Shown here: positions 13,725 to 24,841 of the stretch, in pieces
How the letters are laid out: every line of letters starts with the position of its first letter
Numbering within the stretch: the stretch's first letter is position 1
Origin: Diphasiastrum complanatum
Taxonomy: Eukaryota > Streptophyta > Lycopodiopsida > Lycopodiales > Lycopodiaceae
Direction: 5' to 3'
Length of the DNA: 64,000 nucleotides
Assembly: GCA_029204225.1 (NCBI GenBank)
Contig: CM055098.1
Coordinates: forward strand, 5,263,246 to 5,327,245
Program-made: the position numbers and the translations under genes
The notes under the pieces: model-generated
Told to the model about the DNA's origin: nothing
What the model saw: only the letters and a program-made list of their open reading frames with translations
The model's database searches: none

Positions 13725-14590
13725 GCTGAAGTGTTCGTGTTTGCGGAAACACATGGAGGTGCATAAATTGACAAAGAACATGCGCGTCATGGGCATGGAG
13801 GGTGGCGATAAGGATGAGCAGTTGAGGTTTGTAAATTATTTGTTGAGTGTGGGAGATGGTCGTGAGCCCACATTCGTGCATCGTGATTTGGACCCGATTT
13901 CTCTGCTGGAGAGCATGTGCCTAAGGACGCGTGATGTAGGCGAACTGATTTCATTCACATTTCTTGATTTTGCGCGATGTTTTAAGGATGTTGAGTTTTT
14001 GAGGAGTCGTGCAATATTGACCCCATTGGACAAAGATGTGGATGAGATCAATGTGAGGGTTGTAGAGCAGCTTCCGGGTGACGTTTTCACCTTTTATAGT
14101 GCCGATAGTGTTCTTGAGTGTGAGGGCTCTAATGTCCACCCTATAGAGTATTTGAATAGCCTGCAACCAAGTGGGTGTCCTCCACATAAGTTAGTGCTGA
14201 AGATTGGGATGATTGTGATGTTGTTACGATCGATAGCATTGCACAAGGGATTGTGTAATGGCACAAGATTGATCATCCTCAGATTGGGTAGACAGGTCAT
14301 AGAGGCAGAGATAATGACCGGGAAGAATATAGGGAGTAGAGTCCTTATTCCACGTATCCCTATAGTGCCAAGCGATTCAAATATACCGTTTGAATTGCAG
14401 AGGGTCTAGTTTCCTATCAGAGCAGCATTTGCCATGACAATATACAAAGCACAGGGGCAAACTATGGACACGATTGGATTGTATTTGCCTTTGTTGTGTT
14501 TAGTCATGGGCAGCTGTATGTTGCACTTTCGAGAGTGCGAAATGCAGCAAGTCTTCGTGTGCTAATTATTGACAAGGACAATCGATTTAC
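13723..14590 (+). pseudogene. Helitron PIF1 helicase, C-terminal half
   Basis: The frame starts SLKCSCLRKHMEVHKLTKNM directly after the TA tract and includes ILTPLDKDVDEIN, LKIGMIVMLLRSI and GLCNGTRLIILRLG, the C-terminal half of Helitron PIF1-like SF1 helicases. A stop follows near 14407, then FPIRAAFAMTIYKAQGQTMD and, after a frameshift, GQLYVALSRVRNAASLRVL. These are the last helicase motifs (QGQT and the VALSR box). The pieces are collinear with the family, showing recent decay by point changes and small indels. It pairs with the minus-strand half at 15815-16494. Confidence 0.9.
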
Positions 14591-14654
14591 GGATGTGGAT
14601 GGAGTGGCGAGGTACACTCAGAAAATTGTGTATTCGGAAGTGTTGTAGTAGTAG

Positions 14655-14845
14655 GTTGGAAGTGATGTTTATGGTTTATGGTTTCAAGATGCAAGGTATA
14701 GTTAGAGTTGGAATTGGAGTTAGACTTAGCATTTGGGATGTAGGGTAGAGTTGGAGTAAGAGTTGGAGTTAGATTTGGAGTTAGACTTAGCATTTGGCAT
14801 GTAGGGTAGAGTTAGAGTTAGAGTTAGAGTTAGACTTGGAGAGGT
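14655..14845. repeat. GTTAGA/GTTGGA degenerate minisatellite
   Basis: Hexamer-based array of GTTAGA, GTTGGA and GTAAGA units. Two longer internal copies each contain TTAGACTTAGCATTTGG followed by ATGTAGGGTAGAGTT. It lies just 3' of the helicase C-half, inside the inverted segment. Confidence 0.8.
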
Positions 14846-14867
14846 CAAATTTTGTACACGGAGAAGG

Positions 14868-15499
14868 TTGTGTACATGTAGTTGTTTGGCGAGTAGATGT
14901 GGTGAGATAATGTGGTTGTTTTGTGAGTGGTCGCCTTCAACTTCCTACCGGCTTCAACTTCAAGTTGCCCTTAGTCTTCCTGCCTTGCTGCTAGATACTA
15001 TGCAGGTAATTGGTTATGTTAGTAATGTTGTTTCTGGTGAGTTGTTTGTTATATCAAATATATGACTTTAAATAGTTTGCAATTGTCGAATGCAGAGTTA
15101 TCACAATGTTGTTAAGATCATGTGCTGTTGTATGTACATTTTTTTTTTCTGACATTTTTGGTGTTTTTGCAGATGTCGAAGATCTACATAAATCATAGGT
15201 CTTTTGTGCGAGACCTGACGGAGTTATTTTGTTTTGGTGATGAGGTGTCTCGCAGCTCCATTTTGTGGTTAATAGAAGCTTATACAGAGTTCTTATTCCA
15301 ACAACAAAGGAGAAGATGTTTTATGCCAAGAGAATATCGATTCCTATTAGATGTAGATATGTTACTCAGGAATGTGGCATATGTTTGGAGACATGTTAGT
15401 GTTGTTAGACTTAATGACTTTGAGACACTGTTAGATAACCTGGTGTATGCCCAGGTATTGGTTTCTGAATTATCAGATGACATGATGTCTATTTCTTAA
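14868..15499 (+). other. Possible spliced ORF inside the inverted segment
   Basis: Not recognised. An open frame of 109 codons begins at ATG 15173, directly after a TTTTTGCAG acceptor-like site. It encodes MSKIYINHRSFVRDLTELF and continues, rich in Leu, Arg and Val, to a stop at 15499. Upstream, a frame ending DTMQ meets a CAG|GTAATT donor-like site near 15005, with another acceptor-like GAATGCAG near 15095. Helitrons often capture gene fragments, which would explain splice-like signals here; this is inference. No domain or membrane segment is evident. Confidence 0.3.
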
Positions 15500-15600
15500 A
15501 AATATTGGAATATGAAATTGTTGCTGCTTCAATTTTTTATAGTAGTTTGGATTTTTGTGATGAATGTTTTTCAAACACACACATTGAATACACGCATAGA

Positions 15601-15724
<124 letters not shown>

Positions 15725-15763
15725 AATCATCGGCCGCCACCTAGATCGGCCGCCATTGCTCGC

Positions 15764-15766
<3 letters not shown>

Positions 15767-15814
<48 letters not shown>
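15767..15814. repeat. (TG)n(TA)n compound microsatellite at helicase breakpoint
   Basis: A TG tract followed by a short TA tract. The minus-strand helicase frame runs to ...IINA and then enters this repeat. The short spacer to its left (15723-15766) holds two direct copies of ATCGGCCGCCA. Confidence 0.95.
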
Positions 15815-16494
15815 GCATTGATAATCTGCGCCTGACTTCCATGTGGCACCGCTGGTAGAATCTGTTGAAAATCACCCCCGAAAACAACTGAAACTCCTCC
15901 AAATGGAGCGTCGATACTCAATATATCTCGTAGAGATCGATCTACGCACTCTATAGCATACTTATGCGCCATGGGAGCCTCATCCCAAATGATCGGTTGA
16001 CATGCCATCAAAAGCGTACCTAATGCAGATTGCTTAGAAATGTTGCATGTTGAGCTCTCATTCAAATCCGTCGGAGGAATTTTAAACCGAGAGTGTGCGG
16101 TCCTACCACCTTTCATCAACAATGCAACAATCCCACTCGATGCAACTGCCAATGCTATCCACCCTTGTGCACGCACGTACGACAACATGACACTATAAAG
16201 GTGCGTCTTGCCTATACCACCCGGACCATCTACAAAAAACACTCCACCCACTCTCCGAACAACATGCTCATGTACTACACGGTTGAAAATCTTTCACTGA
16301 TCCACGTTCAATCTCTCGATGTCAACTTCAACCTCTGAAGGGTTCTCGTCGACAAACATCTCCTCGCGAAACAATGTAGATGAACCAAAAATGGCATCGG
16401 GGACCCTAAACCCAAAATTCACCAATGACTTTCCAGCTGCCTGCATGTGCAACTCCACATCAAGAATAGCTCTGTCTACCAAAACCTGACTCAC
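15815..16494 (-). pseudogene. Helitron PIF1 helicase, N-terminal half
   Basis: Starting near 16494 the frame gives VLVDRAILDVELHM...AAGKSLVNFG and then ERLNVDQ, the lead-in to Helitron helicases. After one in-frame stop it continues RVGGVFFVDGPGGIGKTHLY (Walker A GGIGKT), ASSGIVALLM, WDEAPMAHK (Walker B) and FGGDFQQILPAVPHG. The frame ends ...QIINA at the TA/TG microsatellite, exactly where the plus-strand half at 13723 resumes. ATP-dependent 5'-3' helicase of rolling-circle transposition by family. Broken by a stop and by inversion. Confidence 0.92.
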
Positions 16495-16499
16495 AATCT

Positions 16500-16735
16500 A
16501 ACCACCGCCCTCTACAGCCCTTTTCGTGATCATATCAGGTCCCTTGTACATGTACTTGTACAAATACTTCACACTACATATATGTACACATACCTCCACG
16601 TTCAAGTGGCACTAAAAATGTAGTGTCAACCACCTGTTGTACAGTACAACCCACCTGTTATCTAGCTCCACTCCGTGTGAACGCACCGTCACTTCGTTCT
16701 CCCTCCGCCTATATGAAACATACCCTTTCACCACC
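16500..16735 (-). pseudogene. Helitron central region downstream of Rep
   Basis: The minus-strand frame reads KGYVSYRRRENEVTVRSHG, then VELDNRWVVLYNRWLTLHF, a stop, and NVEVCVHICSVKYLYKYMYKG. This matches the well-conserved Helitron segment just after the Rep endonuclease region (consensus ELDNRWVVPYNPxLL, HxNVEVC, VKYLxKYxYKG). It is separated from the Helitron_like_N domain by only about 20 codons, so the intervening several-hundred-residue Rep core with the HUH and YxxxY motifs is deleted. Confidence 0.88.
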
Positions 16736-16754
16736 GATGTTTCATCAACGAAAT

Positions 16755-17534
16755 TCAATGGGTACCAAATGGAAATAACGATACAAAATGCAATGCATCA
16801 TATGACGAATGATGTTGTGTGATGAACTGCAAATCATCCTGAATGGAATGCAATATGATGTCACGCATTCCGTCGCTCAGGGTCTTGTCTAAAGGCATAA
16901 GCACCGCAATCTCATTGCTCGTGGGAGCGTTGAATTGCCTGCTCACTCTACTCTGCGAACAACCTGATACTATGCGGAGACGAATATCCTTTGTGACGTT
17001 CTCCCGCATGATCCACACAACGTTCTTAAAACGTTGCGCAAATGGACTCACATCCACCATCATGCTCTGCAAAATAGAGAGAACATCACGCCTAAGCTCG
17101 AGGTTCAGAGATAATCTCTGATCCATCTGCAAATCATCACCATCCATGAAGTAAATCTGCAAAAAGAAAGGCCTATCTGATGGCAACAAACCACCAATGT
17201 GATGATACAACCGCCCAGAGACTCGAAACGTGTATGCGTCGTCTATGGAGTTGGAGATGGATCTATCCAGATTCACCCCAAGAGATGCGAATGCCAATGA
17301 GTTATTGTAACTCTGAACACTCTTCCTAAAATGAGCTCCTGAGTCATCAGAGGACGTGTACAAACGAAATAGCTCAGAAGGCAGTGATGGCATCAAAGGC
17401 AAACGCACCTTGCCTTTCATGCAACAAAAATGGCTATTCCTTTCTACTTTCCATCGTAAGGCTGAACAACAACCACATGAAAACTCCATCCGTCCCAAAT
17501 CATGATGGGATGGAGTCAGGGGCGATCTGCCCAC
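16755..17534 (-). pseudogene. Helitron_like_N domain
   Basis: A 259-codon open frame. Recognisable features are CCMKGKVRLPLMPSLPSEL, then HFRKSVQSYNNSLAFASLGV, YTFRVSGRLYHHIGGLLP, FLQIYFMDG, and finally SSYDALHFVSLFPFGTH, all hallmarks in family order of the N-terminal domain of plant Helitron helicase-like proteins. The frame is intact here but its continuation drops the Rep core. Role by family: part of the Rep/helicase protein for rolling-circle transposition in the nucleus. Confidence 0.9.
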
Positions 17535-18356
17535 CTCAAATAACCTACCAACCCTATCTAGAGCTCTCCTCTTCGTCTGAAATCTGTGCCCCTGTCATCT
17601 AGCTCTAGCTGATCTAGACTTTGCCTCTAGAGTCCTATATGACGGGTGATTACGCACCTCCTCGGGTGTAACACAAGGTGTTGGTGGACCACCCCTAACT
17701 AAAAACCTCCTCTTCGCATAGTATCTATGCCTCAACCTTTTAGTCCTAGCTGATCTAGACTCGGCCTCAGGTGTCCTATACGACGGGTGGTTATGCACCT
17801 CCTCGGGCGTAACCACCTCTACAAAAGTCGAATCTGCACCTAAAGACGTCATCAAAACCGCCTCTCTTGACTCTACTCATCGGTGAGCAGACCTGTGTGA
17901 TCGACCCTACTCTTAATCTGCTCGGTGTAACATCCTTCTCAAACTCTAACCCTCTCACAGGCAAACCCACATCTACTCCAAGAGGAGTGTCATTATCAAT
18001 ACTCGCAATTGTGGCTGAATCAACTACATCCCTATGAACACCCTGCTGAACCTGCTCCAACTCATGAGGGAGAAGCCTCCTCTTCGCTCTTCTCCTCTGC
18101 TCTAATCTCCTCTACCCCTTGAACTACCCACACCACTGACACCAACAGTCACTATGTGCTTGACGCTTTGCAAGTTTGAACCCAAACTTGCAGTCGAACA
18201 TGTTGCCTCCTCAACAACACGAACTACAGGTGCAAGCAACAACGCCCTACGCATTGCTTGTCGCTTCCTATTCAACCTCCTCCTTCTTGCAGACTGGCTC
18301 TCACCCTCCGGAGTGATGTATGAAGGGTTGCTTCGCACACACTCGGGAGTGTCCAT
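17535..18356 (-). pseudogene. Helitron protein N-terminal region with PSY repeats
   Basis: Three open stretches (18356-18102, 18060-17791, 17855-17595) in differing frames encode a basic, low-complexity N-terminus. A roughly 35-residue unit occurs three times: a (T/D)PE(E/C)V core, then NPSY or HPSY, then SQSARRRRL, SRSARTKRL or SRSARAR, ending in a basic KRR or MRR cluster. It directly precedes the Helitron_like_N domain on the same strand. Nuclear targeting or DNA binding is a guess from the basic composition. Frame breaks make it non-functional as it stands. Confidence 0.65.
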
Positions 18357-18534
18357 GTCATGGAATCACTCCCTCAAATGCAACACCCACAAAAATTGGA
18401 ACAAAAAACCATCAGGTTTTATATCAAACATTGGAAAACAATCAAATACATGAAAACTTGTATTAAGAGAATGAGAGACAGATCAATGGTTTGGGGGTGA
18501 AGGTTACGTATAAGCAGATTAGGGTTTAGAAATT

Positions 18535-18735
18535 ATGGGGTGTGATTTTAGGCCCTTTCATACACAGTCTTGGCATTAGGCATTACCATTAGGCCTTACA
18601 CATTAAGCTTCATGCGTTACATTTTAGGCAGTAGGATTTAGGATTTAGGCATTACGTTGTACGCATTAGGTTTAGGCATTATGCGTTAGGGTCTAGGCAT
18701 TAGGTTTTAGGCTCTAGGATTAGATAAACACTAGC
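18535..18735. repeat. Degenerate GCATTAGG/TTTAGG array
   Basis: Irregular repetition of GGCATTA, TTTAGG, ATTAGG and GCATTACG words. Telomere-like by word content but too irregular to be an interstitial telomere. Lies just 5' of the Helitron coding remnants. Confidence 0.6.
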
Positions 18736-18912
18736 CTAAACCATTGGAATGGTTTTGCTATCTTTATGATGAATATTAAATTTTAGAGTAAAAACAAAAA
18801 AAAAAAAAAAAATTCATATGATTGAATTTTTCCAATGACTTGAATTTTCCAACACTCAAAATTTTTAAATTACTCGAATTTTTTCAATGGATCAATTTTT
18901 TGGAACATCTCT

Positions 18913-19099
<187 letters not shown>

Positions 19100-19352
19100 G
19101 AAATGAATGAAGTAGATCTATCTATTTGCAATTCGATGACACTGTAATTAGTTAGCTCAGCCATTTTCACATTAAGAAATTCAGACGAAGGTGTCAATGG
19201 AGATAGGTTCACATTATTTTTTCTCCCTCTTGTGCATAGAGAAGAATTGTGCCTTTGTGAGCTGCTGAGAGCAGCAGCATCTGAGAATTCGTACATCGCA
19301 ATTTGCGATCCTCCTTCCAGCAGACGAAGAAGAAGGTAGCAGGAGGATCGTA

Positions 19353-19924
19353 ATGGCAACGCTACCTAGCTGGTTAGATGTTAATCAAGGACGTAGTATG
19401 ATGGAGTCCAGGTTTGGTGTTGACAATATCTAGGATATGTTTGTTGAGTTCATTGATCGAATCGCTAGAGGCCCTTTACGTCATCTAGGCAGTGTTTCAC
19501 TACTGTAGATAGTAAGCAGTAGTGCACTGCACCATATAGCACCTTCTATTCGTCAGTACGCGCATGATGTAAGAGCGATTGCTAACACCAGAATCGACTG
19601 GTTTGAGACTCCCACTTCTCATGTGCTCAAGGCCGATTTTCCTGGCAAGTTCTCAAATTGTCCTGTCTGGTACCATAGCTAACAAGGAGTAAGGTTGGAT
19701 ATATTAGATACAACTACTTTGCAAGACACAATTAGCAGATGCAGATTTAGGAGTTGCTGTCTTTTTCATCTAACCTTGTCAAATGCAAGAGCTGTCTTTA
19801 TGTCTAATTTTTGTATTCTGACAATAGTTGGTTATGATTTCTCCCAGGTCTGACCAACGAAGACATACAGGTAATGGTGGAGGACGGCCGTATCTTGCAA
19901 ATCCTTGGTGAAAAGGAGCTTTGA
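19353..19924 (+). pseudogene. Small heat-shock protein (HSP20) pseudogene with intron
   Basis: From ATG 19353 the frame reads MATLPSWLDVNQGRSMM, hits stops at about 19431 and 19503, then reads [20 protein letters not shown], the start of the alpha-crystallin domain of plant class I-like sHSPs (consensus DWKETPEAHVFKADLPG). A G|GCAAGT site at 19644/19645 and a CTCCCAG|GT site at 19847/19848 remove 203 bp and restore FPGLTNEDIQVMVEDGRIL, ending at a TGA (19922). The second half of the crystallin domain is missing. Role by family: ATP-independent chaperone; here non-functional because of premature stops and truncation. Confidence 0.8.
19645..19847 (+). other. GC-AG intron of the sHSP pseudogene
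   Basis: Donor CCTG|GCAAGT and acceptor ATTTCTCCCAG|GTCTG. Removing it joins TTTCCTG to GTCTGACC and keeps the crystallin-domain reading phase. The donor dinucleotide is GC within the strict GCAAGT consensus typical of true GC-AG introns. Confidence 0.7.
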
Positions 19925-20156
19925 AGATAATAAGATTGTAGGCCATAACCACTATCAAAATAAGTATTATGCAATAACCAGTATGCTTACAAATTATATG
20001 TTTTGGATGGAGAACGCACCTGGTACTCAGGTTATACAGTCTGATTATAGAGCTAAAGCAAGCGGTTCAGTACACACAACTAGAGCAAGCGGTTCAGATA
20101 CGTTTTAGCTTTTATGTATGCTCCAGAAATTACGATCCAAACCCCGCACCAGTTGT

Positions 20157-20220
20157 CACTTCTGATTATGGATGCTTCAAAGTACACGCACTTCTGATTA
20201 TGGATGCTTCAAAGTACAGG
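20157..20220 (+). repeat. 32-bp tandem duplication
   Basis: Two near-identical 32-bp units starting CACTTCTGATTATGGATGC at 20157 and 20189. The DNA from here to the GA tract has further small echoes (GCAAGCGGTTCAG twice, CTGCAAACGCG twice) but no recognisable gene. Confidence 0.85.
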
Positions 20221-20311
20221 CAGCTAGAGCAAGTGCTTCAAGAAATGGATGTTCTGCAAACGCGCCCCATAGAATGGGTGCTGCAAACGCGATCCACATA
20301 GAGACTAGTTA

Positions 20312-20504
<193 letters not shown>

Positions 20505-21119
20505 TGGAAGTGGCCCGTTATTCTTAATCATAACTTGATAAGATAAATACAAAAGGTGGCTATATTAAAAAAATTGGCTATCTTGAAAAGTTGGTTAATA
20601 AAGAAAATGTGATTATCTTGGAATATGTACCGCCACTTGGAGGTCGGAGAGTGGCCAGTGCAAGCATGGGGAGGAGGGCCATGCATGCTCCTACCCATAC
20701 ATGCATCCCCCTCCCCATTATTGTTAGTGAAAAAATTGTGTATGCATGGGTGGGGGAGGAGGATGCATGGGTGCACCCACATGCGCAAAACTGTACATAA
20801 GTTTAAATATATATATAGATATATCTTTTATGAAATAGACTTGAATGTCTAATTGAAATTTTTATGAGTGCTCTTTGCATGTCCTCTTTCTTAAGCATAA
20901 CTACATTTCAATATTATTGTTTGAAATAGTGGGATTTAAATTGTCGACGTAGTGGAAGCTAATGTGAGATAAATTGTCAGGAGCTAATTTTTTCTAAAAC
21001 ATGGCTTGAATCAATCCAACTTGCAATAGCTAAAGTTTCCTTGAAATAATAAAATCCCAATAGCTTTAGACTTCTCAGAGAGATTGTTAGGAACAACATA
21101 ACCACAATAAGGCAAAGCT

Positions 21120-21610
21120 AGTCTGATCCACCCAACCAATGCACTCTCTTATAGAATGCCCCTCCTAGCCTAGTGTGAGTTTGCATAGATGTGGTAGGTG
21201 GCAGTTGACACCCGCATGGATTACTGATGCTTGCGAGATCCCAATCCCTCACTAAAGAAATACCCAGGAGACAACTTAGTACACACTCCTGTTTTGAGGG
21301 TTCTAGAGTCAGCTGGTACTCGAAGAAAGACTTTCTCACCAGGGAAGAATTGAATATCTCATCTATGTGGATCTACGTACTGCTTAACGCTACACTTAGC
21401 ATCTTCTACCATCTAGTTGAGGTCTTCTAAAAGTTTTTAGCTACTTAAAACTTTTTTCTATTTGAACCCTACTACTGTGAGTGAGCATGGTTGAAAACCA
21501 TACATCATCATAAATGGGTTGTATCTCATAGCTGAATGTTTGGCATTGTTGTAAGCACAGCCTAATATCGGAAGATATTCCTCCCAATTAGTCTGTTTTT
21601 TGTTGACGTA
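21120..21610 (-). pseudogene. Ty3/gypsy integrase C-terminal fragment
   Basis: The minus-strand frame reads YVNKKQTNWEEYLPILGCAY, then NNAKHSAMRYNPFMMMYGFQ, the end of the catalytic core and start of the C-terminal domain of plant gypsy integrases (consensus WxxxLPxxEFAYNxxxHSATGxSPFxxxYGxxP). After stops and frameshifts it gives QFFPGEKVFLRVPADSRTLK and TKLSPGYF, the GPY/F-like module. The N-terminal zinc-binding and DDE residues lie beyond the break near 21.61 kb, where unrelated LTR-like DNA starts. Non-functional. Confidence 0.85.
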
Positions 21611-21619
21611 TGCATGAAG

Positions 21620-22160
21620 TATATCCTCCAGCTATAACGGAAAGCTCCTCAAGATCCTGCTTAGAAGTCAAACACACCAGGAACACACTATGGAGCAAAA
21701 CCACCCAACCAAGTAGAAGCAACCGATCAATCTTCAACAGCTTCAACCCCGAGCCAATGAATAGGAAGCAAGAGTAGAGTGAGAGAAACTGGCAATGAAT
21801 TACCAAAACTGTGATAAAGTGGGGCAAGTTTCTACTAGTCTTTATAGACCCAAACCCCTCTATGCATGTGCCCATGCAAGGCCTAAACTCTCCAAAAGCA
21901 CTTTTAATTGATAGTGATAGTCTACACATAAATTAATCCTAAATCCATGTGCTACTCCACTTGGTGTGTCTAAGCCTCACAAGGTTATTAATTACACTAC
22001 TTGCCTCATGAAAGACGTGGACGTAACATTTTTTCCCTTTTGAACTGCTCCTGTCCACATAAGTGAAACTTGAAAATTTTTTCTTTATGCTATCAACTCT
22101 CTTCCATGAATCATCATCCTTAGTTTGACCCTTCCACGAGTTTAATAGAGGCAAAACGTT
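21620..22160 (-). mobile_element. LTR-like DNA interrupting the gypsy integrase
   Basis: No coding similarity. The minus strand has a promoter-like TCTATAAAGAC near 21840 preceded by short ATGCATG words, as in an LTR. Its left edge coincides with the loss of integrase homology, suggesting a nested insertion. Termini not determined. Confidence 0.3.
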
Positions 22161-22407
22161 ATTGCCTTACTCATCCGATTCCACAATGCTCAAGTTCCCA
22201 AGAGATGAGGTCTGCCCAACCATTCTCATAATCTCACCAATAATTTTGGAACAGAGGGAATACCCTTTCTACTCCTAAAATCAAAAGTTTACCTCATTTA
22301 ATGCTTCAATTTTTAGAATACAGAAGCAAGAAGAAGTTCACACGATTTTTGTGGGGGGGAAGGCCCTGCCTGAGGGCCCTTGCCCGAGGGCAGGCCTCGA
22401 CCAACAA

Positions 22408-22434
22408 GGAAGGCCCGAGGGCTTCGGGCCTTCC
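22408..22434. other. Perfect 11-bp GC-rich hairpin
   Basis: GGAAGGCCCGA, a 5-nt loop GGGCT, then TCGGGCCTTCC. It sits in a GC-rich island (22335-22440) with further GGCCCTGCC/GGGCAGGCC inverted words, unlike the AT-rich surroundings. Confidence 0.8.
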
Positions 22435-22637
22435 CCTCCGTAATACCATTGTGCGAAGGTTTTTTTTTTTTAATTAATTAATTTATTTTTTCTGTTTTTT
22501 GGCCGTACGGCCATACGCGTGGACCGGTTTTTTTTTTTTTTTTTTTTTTTTGCCATTTTTTTGGCAAATTTTTTTACGTTTGTGGAATGTGGATGTGGAC
22601 AGCCAATGACGGGCTGCCACATAGCACATGCACATTC

Positions 22638-22757
22638 CACCGGAGAGAGGAGAGAGAACGTGCATTGCACCGGAGAGAGGAGAGAGAAAGTGAATTCCAC
22701 CGGAGAGAGGAGAGAGAAAGTGAATTCCATCAGAGAGAGGAGAGAGAATGACATATT
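22638..22757 (+). repeat. 30-bp minisatellite, four units
   Basis: Units start at 22638, 22668, 22698 and 22728, each CACCGGAGAGAGGAGAGAGA or a close variant plus about 10 bp. The 30-bp period keeps a reading frame (TGERREKVNS-type decapeptide), but the surrounding frame (22519-22851) has no other sign of being a gene. Confidence 0.9.
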
Positions 22758-22859
22758 CCTAGGAGAGAGAAAATTGGATGGACATTATGCTCCTGAAGGT
22801 GGTCCCAAAATACAAAGGACACCTGAGCACAAGGCATTATGTTGGGAATAACAATTCCA

Positions 22860-23834
22860 AGGAGGAGATATAAGAAAATAGAGTCTCAAAAAACCAAAGA
22901 TCAATCCCTCTCTTCCCCGACTCGGATTTTTGTCAAGAGTAAGAAGAATGATTTTGTGATAGATTGCAACAACCTTTTAATCACACAACACAGTCACCAA
23001 ACATGGAGGAGAATTTTCCAGCTGTGCGCGCTATCCCGCAGCTTCTCTCTTCTCTTTCTTCACAACTTCAAACAAATTGCTATGGCGAAAAGGTTTCGGG
23101 CTGCACCAACAATCTGTTCCAGGTCTCAATCACCTCAACGACCACCCATAGCCTCTTAGCTATTGCTTTTTGTTGCTAGGGCACCCGGCTCTATGGCTTT
23201 ATTGATCCAAACTCTACTTCCAAATATGAAAAATCCATGGATTTCCTCCTTTAAACCCTAGCTCATGAAAAAAGAAGAGGTTCTTGGGTTTTTCTCAGGC
23301 TTTTCCTGAGATTCTTCTTGCAACCTCCTACACCACTGAGGTCGCCCTCCCTCAGGTGATGTGATCCAATTTACAGTTTATTAATTGATGCGGTATTTAC
23401 TGCTAACAAGCCGATTTTCCTAGAAATTCATCAACACTCCAAAAAACTGAAAATTTCCCAAATTTCCTCCATTTTCAACCAAATTTGTTCCTGTGAATTG
23501 CCATGGCTCTCCATCACTGCTCTTTGCATTCTCAAGCAAGCCCCGTTGTGCCAAACGGGTGTCCACATAGTGAATTATGAAGCCACCATCGATGATTTCC
23601 CTGAAACCACCGAAACTGCAAGTTTCTCTGTGAATTCTCCTCGGAATTCACCTACGACGATCGTTTTGATCTTCCCCGAAGCTTCGATCAAAGGAACTCT
23701 GTATCTCTTGCCATCCGGACTGTCGATACCCCGTATAGAGTCCTCTCTCCTAAGATGCTTTGAGTGCTATTTTTCATGGTGAAAGACGCTATCCCATAGC
23801 TCCACCGGATCGTGCATACTTGCATCACCCTGCC
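22860..23834 (-). mobile_element. Leader or gag-region DNA of the next LTR element
   Basis: Lies directly downstream (minus sense) of the PBS at 23835-23846. Open frames here are short, and no gag motif could be recognised in them. The end facing the minisatellite is undefined. Confidence 0.3.
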
Positions 23835-23846
23835 GCTCTGATACCA
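23835..23846 (-). other. Primer-binding site
   Basis: Perfect TGGTATCAGAGC on the minus strand, immediately after an LTR ending TTTTAACA. Confidence 0.8.
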
Positions 23847-24277
23847 TGTTAAAATCCTGTTAGGATCTAGTGCAGTATGCAGATCACATCAATCAATCAC
23901 CATAGACACTCCTCACAAGCTCTCAAAGATGGCACAACAAAAGCTTTAGATTACAAAGAGAAAACTGTACATATGCCAAAAGCCCAACATGCATGGGCTC
24001 GACAAGTGTCAACACACAAAAAAAGCACATGTCTGACTAATAGGCCCAACATGGGCTAAAATAATAACAAACCTAGGACCTGCCCCTGAGTATAGCATAA
24101 CGGAACCAAAATATACTGTACAGGCTAATTTTTCTACATGTGGCTACTCAGTTAGCCCAAGTAGCGGCTAGGGGACAAGTGCCCAAGTGCCCAACTAATA
24201 AGTCAATGATGGGTCATGTCCCGGTCACAATTGAATACAACAAATATAATTAACTGTATACTAATTACAGTATCACA
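23847..24277 (-). mobile_element. 5' LTR, minus strand
   Basis: Ends TTTTAACA directly before the PBS. The start near 24275-24277 (TGTGATACTG or TGATACTG) is the best TG candidate but is not proven. No paired LTR was found in the window, so this is a partial element. Confidence 0.6.
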
Positions 24278-24483
24278 TTTGAAGCTTACATAAAATGTAT
24301 ATCAGATTAACTCTGACTTCTAACTAGATCAACTGGTTTCAGTTCATGGCGGATACTTTTAGGGAGTGCATTGAAAAAATTATCGGATATGAACCAGTCA
24401 AGACCCTAGAGCACTCTCGAATCTTGATTTTTTCACTCACAATCTTGCTCAAAATGATCTACTTTCAAGCATGCATGGATCTA

Positions 24484-24495
24484 GATCTGATACCA
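24484..24495 (-). other. Primer-binding site, one mismatch
   Basis: The minus strand reads TGGTATCAGATC directly after an LTR ending TTTTTAACA. Only about 210 bp of leader follows before the next LTR (23847-24277), so this element's interior was displaced. Confidence 0.75.
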
Positions 24496-24742
24496 TGTTA
24501 AAAATAAGCATTTAAGGACCTCGAATTGATCTAATATGATCTACATGCATGAGAGATTGCACACTACCAAATCAATCTTGATCAACTTGGATTTTACTAT
24601 GTTATCGAACAAGATTTGGATCTTATCACGATCTCTTACACATAAATATAATCATGCATCAAAGACAAGCAAGTTTCATACATATGAGTGAAAAAAACTA
24701 AGTGTTACTCAAGATTTTAGAGAGATAAAATAATCCAACTCT

Positions 24743-24841
<99 letters not shown>

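Noticed and set aside
20625-20800. Overlapping open frames on both strands near 20.6-20.8 kb
   Set aside because: Arise from GGGGAGGAGG and ATGCATGC words; no family motif and mutually overlapping.
22519-22851. TGERREKVNS repeat protein
   Set aside because: Frame is open only because the 30-bp minisatellite is a multiple of three; N-terminus is poly-Phe from a poly-T run.
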